64,000 nt of DNA from Afipia felis ATCC 53690 (GTDB lineage: Bacteria; Pseudomonadota; Alphaproteobacteria; Rhizobiales; Xanthobacteraceae), in NCBI RefSeq assembly GCF_000314735.2, contig NZ_KB375270.1, forward strand, positions 2,542,001 to 2,606,000, given 5' to 3'. The notes beneath the pieces were generated by a model. The model ran no database searches. It was not told the DNA's origin and saw only the letters and a program-made list of their open reading frames with translations. Both the position numbers and the translations under genes were made by a program. How positions within the stretch are numbered: the stretch's first letter is position 1; every line of letters begins with the position of its first letter. Shown here piece by piece: positions 23,884-34,376 of this stretch.

Positions 23884-25038
23884 TCAGGACTTCTTTTTGT
23901 CTTTCTCTTTCTCTTTGTCTTTGTCCTTCTCCCCTTTCTTGTCGCCGTTCTTTTTCTCTCCGTTCTTTTTCTCGGCACCCTTCTTCTCATTGCGCATGGT
24001 GAAGCGCGCATTGCCGAGCCCGGTGCCGATGGTGAGGATACCCCAGCGCTTGTGGTCCTGCATGAACGGGATTTCGCTCAAGCCCTGCGCGACGCCGTCA
24101 TTGTGCATCAGCACCACGGTGTCGTGATCGCCGATGGTCGGAATCTCCTCTGCGAGGATCGCAGGCAAATTGAAGCGGCTGCTTTCCCAATTGCCGGGGA
24201 GGTTCTGCGCGCCCTTCTCGATCGCACCATCAGCATCGATCGCGCCGGGGCACGAGACGCCGATGAACGGCGCGAGCTTCAATCCTTCCGCCTCGGCCTT
24301 CGCAATCAGACCCTTCAGCATCTTCACGAGTTTCTTGATCGCGCTTTCACGCGTCGGCTCGTCGTCGGCATGCCGCCACAGTTCGAACGCCCACACCCGC
24401 GCCTTGGAAAGGTCGGGTGCCTTCTTCTGCATCGTCTCGACCACGCCGCAGCGGATGTTGCTGCCGCCGATATCGACAGCAAGCAGGCTGTCGTAGCCCT
24501 CGAATATCCACGACGGCGCGAGATGCGCGCAGCCGATCAGCCCTGCCTCATCGGGATCGAACCGGATCGGCACCATCTGCACCTTAACCCCCTCGGCCCT
24601 GAGGATGATGTCGGTACGCGCGATGGCAAGTTCGCCGACCCGACTTTGCCGGAAGCCGCCACCGACCACGATGGCTTCGGTCTTCTCCCAGGCCTTGCTC
24701 TTGAGGAAACGCCGGGTAACGAAGGCCAGCTCCTGCGCGAACTCCTCGATCGCGCTGTGAACCAGGGCTGCAGCTTCGACGTCATCGCCGATCAGAATTT
24801 CGTCGAGCTTCTTCTTGCTCAGTTCGGATGAGGCCTTGCCGCCGAACGGATCGTCGCCGCTCTTCTTGAGTGGCTTGCGCCAGGTCTCGAGGATGTCCTG
24901 GAAAGCGCCCTTGCTGGCGCGGTCGCCCAGAAAGCCGTCCTCGTCCTTCAGTTCGATGTTATAGCTGTCGACCTCGACCGACGGCAGCCGTGAGGCTCCG
25001 TGGTTTCCGATGCCGACCGCACGGGTCTCTTCCGCCAT
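23884..25038 (-). CDS. ROK-family sugar-kinase-like protein with apparently permuted lobes and Lys-rich tail
   Basis: 384 residues from the ATG at 25038 (AGGGGCGGAA ahead); an ATG at 25101 would add 21. Elements that normally close a ROK kinase, the IVVGGG loop (about 123-128) and the final AGLIGCAHLA helix (about 165-174), come first; the phosphate-1 loop LAVDIGGSNIRCG (about 187-199) follows; then SCPGAID (about 263-269), the NDG catalytic-Asp region (about 313-315), and the adenosine loop IGTGLG (about 337-342). The zinc motif CxCGxxGC is missing. The last 35 residues are almost only Lys, Glu, Asp and Gly. Probably a glucokinase-like or regulatory protein; the substrate is unknown. Confidence 0.85.
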   Translation of the reverse strand: MAEETRAVGIGNHGASRLPSVEVDSYNIELKDEDGFLGDRASKGAFQDILETWRKPLKKSGDDPFGGKASSELSKKKLDEILIGDDVEAAALVHSAIEEFAQELAFVTRRFLKSKAWEKTEAIVVGGGFRQSRVGELAIARTDIILRAEGVKVQMVPIRFDPDEAGLIGCAHLAPSWIFEGYDSLLAVDIGGSNIRCGVVETMQKKAPDLSKARVWAFELWRHADDEPTRESAIKKLVKMLKGLIAKAEAEGLKLAPFIGVSCPGAIDADGAIEKGAQNLPGNWESSRFNLPAILAEEIPTIGDHDTVVLMHNDGVAQGLSEIPFMQDHKRWGILTIGTGLGNARFTMRNEKKGAEKKNGEKKNGDKKGEKDKDKEKEKDKKKS

Positions 25039-25175
25039 ATTGATTTCCGCCCCTCGGCCTTGCGATGGGAGGACAACGGCGCGGGAACCCAATGGTTGCA
25101 TCGCCGGACGCCGTCAAAATGCCCGGAATCGGCTGATTTTCCTTCCATTTTGGCCGATTTGACAGCCTCCTTGCC

Positions 25176-25203
25176 TTGACTCATCGGCTTGCGCCGCTAT
25201 AAG
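25176..25203 (+). promoter_or_regulatory. Predicted housekeeping promoter of rplU-rpmA
   Basis: TTGACT (25176-25181), 16 bases, TATAAG (25198-25203), close to the sigma70 consensus. It leaves a leader of about 150 bases before rplU, long enough for regulation, and the 320-base gap from 25039 holds nothing else recognised. Confidence 0.6.
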
Positions 25204-25358
25204 TCACCCACCCGGCGCGGAGGATTTCGCGCCGTTTGTTTTTGCGTGAGCGCGGCCTCGACGCCTCGCCCGCATCGACAAATGAACCCGTAACGACTGA
25301 ACAAGAAGCCGGCCCGGACCTGTCCGAGCGCCGGGATCGAACACGAAGGAATAAAACG

Positions 25359-25877
25359 ATGTTCGCAGTCATCAAAACGGGCGGCCGGCAGTTCCGCGTC
25401 GTCCCGAATGATGTGCTTGAGATTGGCAAGATCGCCGGCGATGTCGGCTCGATCGTGCAGCTTGGTGAAGTTCTGGTGGTCGGCGGCGACACGCCGGTGC
25501 TCGGCAGCCCGCTGGTGGCGGGTGCGTCGGTCGCGGCAGAAGTGCTCGATCACAAGCGCGGCCCGAAGGTCATCGCCTTCAAGAAGCGCCGCCGCAAGAA
25601 TTCGAAGCGCAAGCGCGGCTACCGTGACGAGATCACCGTGATCCGCGTCACCGAGATCCTGACCGACGGCAAGGCGCCTTCGATCGGACCGCGCCCGAAG
25701 AAGGAAAAGAAGGTCGAGGCAGCGCCTGCTGAAGGCGACGCTCCGGCCAAGGCCGCAAAGAAGGCTCCGGCGAAGGCTGCAGCCAAGCCGGCGGCGAAAA
25801 AGGCGGCTCCGAAGGCCGGCGCCAAGAAGGCCCCCGCCAAAAAGGCGGCCCCGAAGGCGAAAAGCGACGAAAAGTGA
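25359..25877 (+). CDS. rplU: 50S ribosomal protein L21
   Basis: 172 residues from the ATG at 25359 (AAGGA eight bases upstream). Residues 1-102 are the conserved L21 domain (MFAVIKTGGRQ..., FKKRRRKNSKRKRGYRDE), which binds 23S rRNA. The remaining 70 residues are a Lys/Ala/Pro-rich extension, common in Bradyrhizobium relatives and resembling histone-H1-like tails. First gene of the rplU-rpmA operon. Confidence 0.98.
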   Translation: MFAVIKTGGRQFRVVPNDVLEIGKIAGDVGSIVQLGEVLVVGGDTPVLGSPLVAGASVAAEVLDHKRGPKVIAFKKRRRKNSKRKRGYRDEITVIRVTEILTDGKAPSIGPRPKKEKKVEAAPAEGDAPAKAAKKAPAKAAAKPAAKKAAPKAGAKKAPAKKAAPKAKSDEK

Positions 25878-25932
25878 GATGATTCCGTTACGGAATCGGG
25901 TTAGACACTGAGACGAATTCTGGAGACGAGCC

Positions 25933-26202
25933 ATGGCTCACAAAAAGGCAGGCGGTTCATCCCGCAACGGACGTGACTCGGCTGGCAAGCGTCTTGGCAT
26001 CAAGGCGTTCGGCGGCGAGATCGTGATTCCGGGCAACATTATTGCGCGCCAGCGCGGCACCACCTGGCATCCGGGTGCGAACGTCGGCATGGGCACCGAC
26101 CACACCCTCTTCGCCAAGGCTGAAGGCCGCGTGGAATTCCGCGCCAAAGCCAACGGCCGTACCTTCGTCTCCGTAGTCCCGGTGGCGGAAGCGGCTGAAT
26201 AG
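25933..26202 (+). CDS. rpmA: 50S ribosomal protein L27
   Basis: 89 residues. It begins [16 protein letters not shown], the flexible N-terminus that reaches the peptidyl-transferase centre, and no processing peptide precedes it. GGAG lies about eight bases before the start. It follows rplU by 55 bases and is followed by a hairpin terminator. Confidence 0.99.
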   Translation: MAHKKAGGSSRNGRDSAGKRLGIKAFGGEIVIPGNIIARQRGTTWHPGANVGMGTDHTLFAKAEGRVEFRAKANGRTFVSVVPVAEAAE

Positions 26203-26262
26203 ACGGCAGAAAATTCTGTTCTGCCGGTCCTCGTTGATCCGGCAGAGCACGTAAAGGCTCTC

Positions 26263-26296
26263 AAGGGGAGACGGGAAACCGGCCTCCCCTTTCACT
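26263..26296 (+). terminator. Terminator after rpmA
   Basis: AAGGGGAG (26263-26270) pairs with CTCCCCTT (26284-26291) around a 13-base loop, followed by a T-rich run. Ends the rplU-rpmA unit before the acetyltransferase gene. Confidence 0.6.
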
Positions 26297-26336
26297 TTTC
26301 CGGCCGCTGGGGAACGGCCTGCAAAAGGAGCGAGCC

Positions 26337-26924
26337 ATGCTACAGGAACATCCCACACTGCCTTTGCGGGAGCTGAGAACCGTCGTCCTCGAGACGGCAC
26401 GACTGGTTCTGCGCCAGCCGACCCTCGCGGACGTAAAAGCCATCGCGCGCATCGTCGCCGACAAGCGCGTGGCCATGAACCTGCGTCGCGTGCCGCATCC
26501 CTATACGCTGGATGATGCCGCGCAGTTCGTTTCGTCCGTCGTTGCAGCCGATGGCATGACATTTCTGATCGAGCACAAGGGCGCAGCCATCGGGCTTGCA
26601 AGCCTGACATGGGAGCGGCAGGACGCCCCGGAGCTCGGCTATTGTTTCGCCGTGGAGCATTGGGGCAAGGGTTTCGGCACCGAGGCCGCCCGCGCGCTGA
26701 TCGATTTCGCGTTCGAGGAGTTCGCCATCGACGAGGTCCGCTCCGGGGCCCGCGTGGTGAATCCGGCCTCGCGCCACGTGCTGGAGAAGTGCGGCTTCCA
26801 GTGGACGGGCGTCGAACTGCATCGCTTCCTGGCGCTCGGCTCGTCCACCCCGGTGGACCGTTTCCGGCTGGAGCGGGCGGTGTGGTCGTCGCTCCGGAGT
26901 TGGGGTACGTCCCGGCGATATTAA
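26337..26924 (+). CDS. GNAT-family N-acetyltransferase (RimJ/RimL-like)
   Basis: 195 residues from an ATG with AGGAG seven bases upstream. It starts with the family strand LETARLVLRQPTLADV (about 18-33), then ELGYCFAVEHWGKGFGTEAA (about 97-116), the acetyl-CoA pyrophosphate loop, and NPASRHVLEKCGFQ. The RimJ/RimL branch acetylates N-terminal amines of ribosomal proteins and other targets; the substrate here is not known. Placed between rpmA and obgE, as in related genomes. Confidence 0.92.
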   Translation: MLQEHPTLPLRELRTVVLETARLVLRQPTLADVKAIARIVADKRVAMNLRRVPHPYTLDDAAQFVSSVVAADGMTFLIEHKGAAIGLASLTWERQDAPELGYCFAVEHWGKGFGTEAARALIDFAFEEFAIDEVRSGARVVNPASRHVLEKCGFQWTGVELHRFLALGSSTPVDRFRLERAVWSSLRSWGTSRRY

Positions 26925-26985
26925 CGAGACCATACGACGGGCATGTCCGGCGGTTGTCGGACGTGCCCGTTCGCGTTACGGGTAA

Positions 26986-28062
<1,077 letters not shown>

Positions 28063-28095
28063 ATCTGATTTTGCTACGTCGAAAAAAGTTTTTTC

Positions 28096-29271
28096 ATGTC
28101 GCGCTCAAAGATGCACCCCCGGCTGAATGATTTTCGCCGCATCGTCATCAAGGTCGGCTCCTCGCTCCTGATCGACGCTGCACGCGGCGAAGTAAAAAGC
28201 ACGTGGCTTGCCGCGCTCGCCGCCGACATCGCCAAGCTGCATCATGCGGGCAAGGACGTGCTTGTCGTCTCGTCCGGTTCGATCGCGCTCGGCCGCTCGC
28301 GGCTGAAGCTGCCGTCGGGTACGCTGAAGCTCGAGGAAAGTCAGGCCGCCGCGGCCGTCGGTCAGATCGCACTCGCACGTATCTGGTCCGAGGTGCTCGA
28401 CCATCACGGCATCGGCGCGGGACAGATCCTCGTCACGCTGCAGGACACGGAAGAGCGCCGCCGCTATCTCAACGCGCGTTCCACCATCTCGAAACTTTTG
28501 GAATGGCGCGCGGTGCCGGTCATCAACGAGAACGACACGGTCGCCACCAGCGAAATCCGCTACGGCGACAACGACCGTCTTGCCGCCCGCGTCGCCACCA
28601 TGACGAGCTCAGATCTTCTGATCCTGCTGTCCGACATCGACGGACTTTACACCGCGCCGCCCGGCGCCAATCCGAACGCGAAACTCATTCCAGTCGTCGA
28701 ATCCGTCACCGCCGACATCGAGGCAATGGCCGGCGCGGCCGAGTCTGAGCTGTCGCGTGGCGGCATGCGCACCAAGATCGAGGCCGCGAAAATCGCGACG
28801 TCCGCAGGCACCCACATGCTGATCGCCTCCGGCAAGATCGAGCACCCGCTGCAGGCGATCATCGACGGCGGCAAGTGCACGTGGTTTCTCACGCCCGCCA
28901 ATCCCGTCACGGCGCGCAAGCGCTGGATCGCGGGATCGCTGGAGCCGAAGGGCGTGCTCGTGATCGACGCCGGTGCGGTGAAGGCGCTCTACGCCGGACG
29001 CAGCCTTCTGGCCGCAGGCGTCACGCGCATCGAGGGCACATTCGCCCGCGGCGATGCCGTGCTGGTACGCGGCCCCGACGGCCACGAGATCGGCCGCGGG
29101 CTTGTCGCCTACGGCGCCGACAATGCCGAACGCATCAAGGGAAAATCCTCGGCGGAGGCGTCCAGGATTCTAGGCCTCGCAGGCCGCCCCGAAATGATCC
29201 ACCGCGACGATCTCGTCGTCTCTCACCGGCATGATGTCGAAACGATCGAATCCGGACCGGAGGGCCCGTGA
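28096..29271 (+). CDS. proB: Glutamate 5-kinase
   Basis: 391 residues. Amino-acid-kinase domain with VIKVGSSLL (about 17-25), SSGSIALGR, and [17 protein letters not shown]; a C-terminal PUA domain starts near residue 290 ([18 protein letters not shown]). It phosphorylates glutamate in the first step of proline synthesis and is the target of proline feedback. Followed after 94 bases by proA. Confidence 0.98.
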   Translation: MSRSKMHPRLNDFRRIVIKVGSSLLIDAARGEVKSTWLAALAADIAKLHHAGKDVLVVSSGSIALGRSRLKLPSGTLKLEESQAAAAVGQIALARIWSEVLDHHGIGAGQILVTLQDTEERRRYLNARSTISKLLEWRAVPVINENDTVATSEIRYGDNDRLAARVATMTSSDLLILLSDIDGLYTAPPGANPNAKLIPVVESVTADIEAMAGAAESELSRGGMRTKIEAAKIATSAGTHMLIASGKIEHPLQAIIDGGKCTWFLTPANPVTARKRWIAGSLEPKGVLVIDAGAVKALYAGRSLLAAGVTRIEGTFARGDAVLVRGPDGHEIGRGLVAYGADNAERIKGKSSAEASRILGLAGRPEMIHRDDLVVSHRHDVETIESGPEGP

Positions 29272-29365
29272 AGCGGCCTCACTCAGCCATTGGCCGAGTG
29301 GCGGCAACCTCCCCGCACTCCTATTTCTATGCTAGTGCATGGACCTGACGATCCGGATCAAGACA

Positions 29366-30658
29366 ATGAATGCTCCGCTGAAAGCCGTTGACGACACAAC
29401 CGACCTGCCCGCGCTGATGTCCGCTCTTGCGGAACAGGCACGCGCGGCAGCAAAGGTCCTGGCGCTCGCGCCCGCGGAACAGAAGAACGCGGCGCTCGCC
29501 GCGATGGCCGACGCTCTGCGCGCCTCCGCGCCTTCCCTGCTGGCCGCCAATGCGGAAGACGTGAAGGAAGCTCGCGCATCGGGCGCGACGGAGTCCTTTG
29601 TCGATCGCCTCGCGCTAACCGACGCTCGCATCGAGGCAATGGCGGCGGGACTCGATATCGTGCGTAACCTCGACGATCCGGTCGGCAAGGTCACCGAGAA
29701 ATGGACCCGCCCCAATGGCATGACCATCGAACGCGTGCGCGTCCCGCTCGGTGTCGTCGCCGTGATCTTTGAGAGCCGCCCGAACGTGCTGGCGGATGCT
29801 GGCGCGCTGTGCCTGAAGTCCGGCAACGCCGTGATCCTGCGCGGCGGCTCCGATAGTTTCCGCTCCTGTCAGGCGATCCATGCCTGCCTCGTCGACGGAT
29901 TGCGCAAGGCCGGACTGCCGGAAGGCGCGATCACGCTGGTACCGACGCGCGACCGCGCCGCTGTCGGTCTGCTGCTTTCCGGTCTCGACGGCCGCATCGA
30001 CGTGATCGTGCCGCGCGGCGGCAAGAGCCTCGTCGCGCGTGTCGAGGCCGAGGCGCGCGTGCCGGTGTTCGCGCACCTCGACGGCAACAACCACGTCTTC
30101 ATCGACAAGGCGGCCTCACTCGACATGGCCAAGACCATCGTGCTCAACGCCAAGATGCGCCGCCCCGGCGTGTGCGGCGCGGCCGAAACACTGCTCATCG
30201 ACAAGGCCGCAGCGCCTGCGCAACTCAAGCCGCTGGTCGGGATGCTGATCGACGCCGGCTGCGAGGTTCGCGGTGACGCCGAAGTGCAGCACGCCGATCC
30301 GCGCGCGAAGCCCGTGGCGGAGGAAGACTGGGCGACCGAATACGAGGCCCCCATCATCGCAGCCAAGGTGGTCAACGGATTGAGCGAGGCGATCGCCCAC
30401 ATCGAGAAATACTCCTCGCACCATACCGACGCGATCGTCACCGACGATGCGCAGGCGGCGGCGCGTTTCCTCAACGAGGTCGATTCGGCCATCGTGCTGC
30501 ATAACGCCTCGACGCAGTTCGCCGACGGCGGCGAGTTCGGCTTCGGCGCCGAGATCGGGATCGCCACCGGCAAGTTTCATGCGCGCGGGCCGGTCGGCGT
30601 CGAGCAACTCACCTCATTCAAATATCGTGTCCACGGCACGGGGCAGACGCGCCCGTGA
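29366..30658 (+). CDS. proA: Gamma-glutamyl phosphate reductase
   Basis: 430 residues from the ATG at 29366 (MNAPLKAV), which fits the usual length; an ATG at 29339 would add nine residues without a better ribosome site. Catalytic Cys in [13 protein letters not shown] (about 263-275), plus [20 protein letters not shown] and NNHVFIDK. It reduces glutamyl phosphate with NADPH to the semialdehyde for proline. The stop overlaps the nadD start (GTGA). Confidence 0.97.
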   Translation: MNAPLKAVDDTTDLPALMSALAEQARAAAKVLALAPAEQKNAALAAMADALRASAPSLLAANAEDVKEARASGATESFVDRLALTDARIEAMAAGLDIVRNLDDPVGKVTEKWTRPNGMTIERVRVPLGVVAVIFESRPNVLADAGALCLKSGNAVILRGGSDSFRSCQAIHACLVDGLRKAGLPEGAITLVPTRDRAAVGLLLSGLDGRIDVIVPRGGKSLVARVEAEARVPVFAHLDGNNHVFIDKAASLDMAKTIVLNAKMRRPGVCGAAETLLIDKAAAPAQLKPLVGMLIDAGCEVRGDAEVQHADPRAKPVAEEDWATEYEAPIIAAKVVNGLSEAIAHIEKYSSHHTDAIVTDDAQAAARFLNEVDSAIVLHNASTQFADGGEFGFGAEIGIATGKFHARGPVGVEQLTSFKYRVHGTGQTRP

Positions 30659-31278
30659 ACCACACACAGGCGCTGCGCGAAGCGATCCCGCCCTACACCG
30701 ACGGCATGCGCATCGGCCTGCTCGGCGGCTCGTTCAATCCGCCGCATCAGGCGCACCGCGACATTACGCTGTTCGCGATGAAACGGCTCGGCCTCGACCG
30801 GGTGTGGTGGCTGGTGACGCCCGGCAATCCGCTGAAGGATCGCGCGCCGCACGGGCTCGCGCAGCGCATGGAGGCGGCGCGCCACCTCGCGCATCATCCG
30901 CGCATCGACGTAAGCTGTCTCGAATCCGTCATCGGCACCCGATACACTCTCGACACCATTGAGTTCCTGCGCAGGCGTTGTGCGGCCGTGCGCTTCGTCT
31001 GGATCATGGGAGCGGACAATCTGGCGCAATTCCACCGCTGGAAAGGCTGGCGCACCATCGCCGATCTGGTTCCGATGGCCGTGATCGACCGGCCACCCGA
31101 CAGCTTCGGCGCGTTATCCTCGCCTGCAGCACAAGCCCTGATGCAGCATCGCATTCCCGAACGCGACGCCGGGCAACTCGCCGCCATGGAGCCGCCAGCC
31201 TGGATGTTCCTGACCGGCATGAAATCGCCGCTGTCCTCGACCACACTGCGGAACCCGGACGGGAGCTGGAAGACGTGA
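30655..31278 (+). CDS. nadD: Nicotinate-nucleotide adenylyltransferase
   Basis: 207 residues from GTG at 30655, overlapping proA by four bases; an internal ATG (MRIGLLGG) 17 codons in is the conserved core start. Nucleotidyltransferase motifs are [12 protein letters not shown] (about 22-33) and [10 protein letters not shown] near the end. It makes deamido-NAD from nicotinate mononucleotide and ATP. The nadD-rsfS pair is conserved widely. Confidence 0.97.
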   Translation: MNHTQALREAIPPYTDGMRIGLLGGSFNPPHQAHRDITLFAMKRLGLDRVWWLVTPGNPLKDRAPHGLAQRMEAARHLAHHPRIDVSCLESVIGTRYTLDTIEFLRRRCAAVRFVWIMGADNLAQFHRWKGWRTIADLVPMAVIDRPPDSFGALSSPAAQALMQHRIPERDAGQLAAMEPPAWMFLTGMKSPLSSTTLRNPDGSWKT

Positions 31279-31390
31279 CGCAAACAACACAGTGTAACGG
31301 TTGCGCGAAGCTGGACGATTGAAAGCTTTAACCCCACATGAGTAGAGTAGGCCTGCGGACATCGGAAGATTCGATGCCCGCGATACAGTG

Positions 31391-31406
31391 AAAGGAGTGG
31401 TCCCTG
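31391..31406 (+). promoter_or_regulatory. Ribosome binding site pointing to a CTG start for rsfS
   Basis: AAAGGAG (31391-31397) lies six or seven bases before CTG (31404-31406), in frame with rsfS. The alternative TTG at 31419 has no such site. Confidence 0.55.
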
Positions 31407-31814
31407 ACCGCATCTGCATTGTCCCGGACGGAAGCAAAGTCTCCGTCCATTGCTGTCCTGAAGGCGCGTCCTGACGCCGACGAGACACTTCACCTGATCC
31501 TCTCCCGTCTTGATGACATGAAGGCGGAAGAAACGGTCACCATCGACCTGCGCGGCAAGTCCTCCATCACCGACTACATGGTCGTCACCACCGGACGGGT
31601 GAACCGTCACGTCGGTGCGATCGCGGAGAATGTCGCCAAAGGATTGAAGGAGAGCGGGATCGAAGCGCCGCACATCGAGGGGCTCGCCAATTGCGATTGG
31701 GTGCTGATCGATTCCGGCGACGTAATCGTTCACGTTTTCCGGCCGGAGGTTCGCGAGTTCTACAATCTCGAAAAGATGTGGACCTCGGAGAAACCGGCGA
31801 AGAAGGCACGCTGA
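31404..31814 (+). CDS. rsfS: Ribosomal silencing factor RsfS
   Basis: 136 residues if translation starts at CTG 31404, or 131 from TTG 31419. The family core is LILSRLDDMKAEETVTIDLR (about 31-50), SSITDYMVVTTGRVNRHV, and the C-terminal WVLIDSGDVIVHVFRPEVRE. It binds L14 of the 50S subunit and blocks subunit joining in starved cells. A strong terminator follows at 31926-31960. Confidence 0.97.
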   Translation: MTASALSRTEAKSPSIAVLKARPDADETLHLILSRLDDMKAEETVTIDLRGKSSITDYMVVTTGRVNRHVGAIAENVAKGLKESGIEAPHIEGLANCDWVLIDSGDVIVHVFRPEVREFYNLEKMWTSEKPAKKAR

Positions 31815-31925
31815 AACCGGCGAGACTTCGCTGGCGCGTATGGAGCGATGTTGCCCGTCATGCGCGGGGATACCTTCTTCGCGCTCTTGAGAACGGGCGG
31901 TTCACGGCACATCCGATATAGTTTC

Positions 31926-31960
31926 AATAAAGAGACGGCCTGTCCGGCCGCCTCTTTATT
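31926..31960. terminator. Bidirectional terminator between rsfS and the outer-membrane gene
   Basis: AATAAAGAG and CGGCC pair with GGCCG and CTCTTTATT around a five-base loop with one mismatch. The A and T flanks let it work on both strands, serving rsfS and the convergent outer-membrane gene. Confidence 0.85.
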
Positions 31961-31974
31961 AGCTTTGAAGCCTG

Positions 31975-32694
31975 TCAGCGGCCAAAGTGATAATTGACGC
32001 CGAGCCGAACAAGGTCGCCGGTGTTCTTGATGCTGAAAGCCGACGAGGTATTCGCCAGTATGACCGTTTTGCTGCCCATGTCGTAATGCAGGTATTCGGC
32101 CTTCACCGACCACTGGTTTGCAAACGCGTATTCCCAACCACCGCCGAGCGTCCATCCAGCCTGCGTCCCGGTCGGCGGGCTGATGAAATTGCTGAAGCTT
32201 ACAACCTGGCTGTTGAAGTCACCCCACGCGGCGCCGCCTGTCACGTAGAACAGATTGACGCCCGATGCGAAGCCGAACCTGCCGCGAAGCGTCGCAATGT
32301 AACTGCTGTTAGTGGTGATGAAGGTATCGAGGTCTCCCGCATTGTAGAGGCCTGTACCTTTCAATCTCAATGAACCGATGTCGCCTTCGACACCAGCCAT
32401 CCAGCTGCCGAACTGATAGGTCTATCCGGCCTGACCGCCGCCATTGAAGGATGATGGGCTGGTCGAGAATTGCCCTCCGATTTGGTACCACGGCACACCG
32501 CTGTAATCCGGCAGGTCGGTCGCCTGGGTTTTAGCCCAACCGTAGCCTACGTAACCGCCAGCATAAAACCCGCTCCAGTCGTAAACCGAGGGGGCGAGGG
32601 CCTTATAGGAAGGCCCCCGGGCGGGCAAATCCGCCGCATGCGCGGCCCCACAGGTGAATGCAATCGCAAGTCCGGCAAGAATTCTTTTCGACAC
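31975..32694 (-). pseudogene. Outer-membrane beta-barrel protein (Omp25/Omp31-like), interrupted by one amber codon
   Basis: From GTG at 32694: signal peptide (SKRILAGLAIAFTCGAAHAA), then DWSGFYAGGYVGYGWA, a family hallmark, up to NGGGQAG at residue 90; codon 91 is TAG (32424-32422), then the same frame runs on with TYQFGSWMAGVEGDIG to the final barrel strand LVRLGVNYHFGR ending in Arg. Without the stop it would be 239 residues, a normal length. TAG replaces a codon expected to be Tyr. A recent inactivation, readthrough or a sequencing error would explain it. The unchanged rest argues the event is recent. Confidence 0.85.
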
Positions 32695-32703
32695 GACCTA
32701 TTC

Positions 32704-32724
32704 TCTCCGATTCCAAATCGGAGA
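32704..32724 (-). promoter_or_regulatory. Leader hairpin covering the Shine-Dalgarno of the outer-membrane gene
   Basis: TCTCCGATT-CCA-AATCGGAGA on the plus strand is a perfect nine-base inverted repeat. On the mRNA strand its second arm contains CGGAGA, which with GAATAGGTC leads to the GTG start at 32694, so the stem could hide the ribosome site. Geometry only, untested. Confidence 0.45.
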
Positions 32725-32887
32725 AGATGGTAGCGGCCGGCGAAGCAGCGCTCTTGGACTGGGCGCGACCGGACCTGGACTGGACGCGCATCTTCCCTCT
32801 TTTTGAACCGGCTGTTACATCAAAGCGACATATATCGTAGCGGGATTTTTTTGAGATCTTTTAAGAACACAGCCTGTCAGGTCGGCA

Positions 32888-33847
32888 ATGCAACATATCG
32901 TTTTCAACTCGACGGAATTGCCCGGCGACGAAAGCTTGCGCAAAAATCAATGGATCGAACAGCTCTCCTCGGGCTATGTGCGTTTGAATGCAGATCCGGT
33001 GAAGGATACTCCGTTCTGCGGTGAACTGCGGATAGCCGCGTTGAAACAGGTGGCTGTCGGAACGATTGAGGGGACCGTCGAGGCCGTCCGGAGAACGGCG
33101 CGGGAAATTGCACTGGAGGATACCGACAACCTTGTCCTTTTGTGCAATGCCGGCGAGACGCCGATGCGTATCACGCAAAACGGCGCGGCGGTTGATCTGT
33201 CCAAAGGCGGGTCGGTTCTGATCGAGCAATCACGACCGTCAGCGATCATCACCCCGCACGGGAAATGCCGTCTGCTTGCACTTCAGGCTCCCCGCTCATG
33301 GTTACGCGCGCGTCTGCCGGCCATCGAGACCCAAGTCATGACGCCAATCATCCGTTATTCAGCGGCACTCGGTCTCGCGCAAGCTTACGCGAATGCATTG
33401 CTGCAGAGTAGCAGCGCCTCTCCAGGCCTCATCGCAACTTATGCGCCGGACCACATTGCCGACCTGATGGCGGCAGCCATCGCGCAGGATCATCCTGAAA
33501 CGGGCAAGGCAGGCGTGCGCGCCGCACGGCTTCGTGCTCTCAAGGACGATATCGCCATCTATCTGGGATCGCGGTCCCTGTCCGCCTCTGACCTTGCGTC
33601 ACGGCACGGCATCTCTGTGGCTTACGTGCGCAAGCTGTTTTCCACGAGCGGGACGAGCTTCAGCGACTTCGTGCTCGCCGAGCGGCTCGGTCGCACCTAC
33701 CGCATGCTGCGCGATCCCCGCTTCGCTTCGCGTCCGATCAGCGCCATCGCCTATGAGGTCGGCTTCAGCGATCTTTCTTATTTCAACCGTACGTTTCGCA
33801 GGCGCTACAACGCGACACCTTCCGACGTCCGGGCGGGTGCGCGCTGA
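32888..33847 (+). CDS. AraC-family transcriptional regulator
   Basis: 319 residues. The N-terminal 200 residues resemble the AraC-binding-like effector domain; the C-terminal domain (about 215-319) has two helix-turn-helix motifs: LSASDLASRHGISVAYVRKL and ISAIAYEVGFSDLSYFNRTF, ending RRRYNATPSDVR as in the family. It is divergent from the outer-membrane gene across 193 bases, so it may control it. Effector unknown. Confidence 0.93.
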   Translation: MQHIVFNSTELPGDESLRKNQWIEQLSSGYVRLNADPVKDTPFCGELRIAALKQVAVGTIEGTVEAVRRTAREIALEDTDNLVLLCNAGETPMRITQNGAAVDLSKGGSVLIEQSRPSAIITPHGKCRLLALQAPRSWLRARLPAIETQVMTPIIRYSAALGLAQAYANALLQSSSASPGLIATYAPDHIADLMAAAIAQDHPETGKAGVRAARLRALKDDIAIYLGSRSLSASDLASRHGISVAYVRKLFSTSGTSFSDFVLAERLGRTYRMLRDPRFASRPISAIAYEVGFSDLSYFNRTFRRRYNATPSDVRAGAR

Positions 33848-33882
33848 TTCCAGAATGCGCGGGGCCATGATAAGACCACGCC

Positions 33883-34365
33883 ATGCGTCTTCTTGTCATT
33901 GCCATTGGCCGCCTCAAGCAGGGTCCAGAACGCGAGCTTGCCGAGCGTTACCGCGAGCGCTTCGAGGGCCTCGGGCGCAAGCTCGGCTTCCGCGGCCTCG
34001 ACATCCATGAAATCCCCGAAAGCCGCCACGCCGACGCCACAGGACGCATCGCCGAGGAAGCTCAGGCCATCGCCGCCCATATCCCCGACGGCGCGATGGT
34101 GATGGCGCTCGACGAGCGCGGCGACAATCTCGACAGCGCCACCATCGCCCGCCATCTTGAGCGCTGGCGCGACGATTCGGTGCCGTGTGCGGTGTTCCTG
34201 ATCGGCGGCGCGGACGGGCTGTCCGCGGATTTGAGCCGCCGCGCCAAGGTCCGTCTCGCCTTCGGCAAGTCGACATGGCCGCATCAGATCGTGCGTATCC
34301 TGCTCCTGGAGCAGATCTACCGGGCCGGGACGATCCTGTCCGGTCACCCGTATCACCGGGCCTGA
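33883..34365 (+). CDS. rlmH: 23S rRNA (pseudouridine1915-N3)-methyltransferase RlmH
   Basis: 160 residues, the standard length. It starts MRLLVIAIGRLKQGPERELAERY and has the SPOUT knot region with AVFLIGGADGLS (about 104-115) and the C-terminal WPHQIVRILLLEQIYRA. It methylates pseudouridine 1915 in helix 69. The gene is usually right after rsfS; here two genes intervene. The envC gene starts 11 bases downstream. Confidence 0.98.
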   Translation: MRLLVIAIGRLKQGPERELAERYRERFEGLGRKLGFRGLDIHEIPESRHADATGRIAEEAQAIAAHIPDGAMVMALDERGDNLDSATIARHLERWRDDSVPCAVFLIGGADGLSADLSRRAKVRLAFGKSTWPHQIVRILLLEQIYRAGTILSGHPYHRA

Positions 34366-34376
34366 CGGAGACCAGT

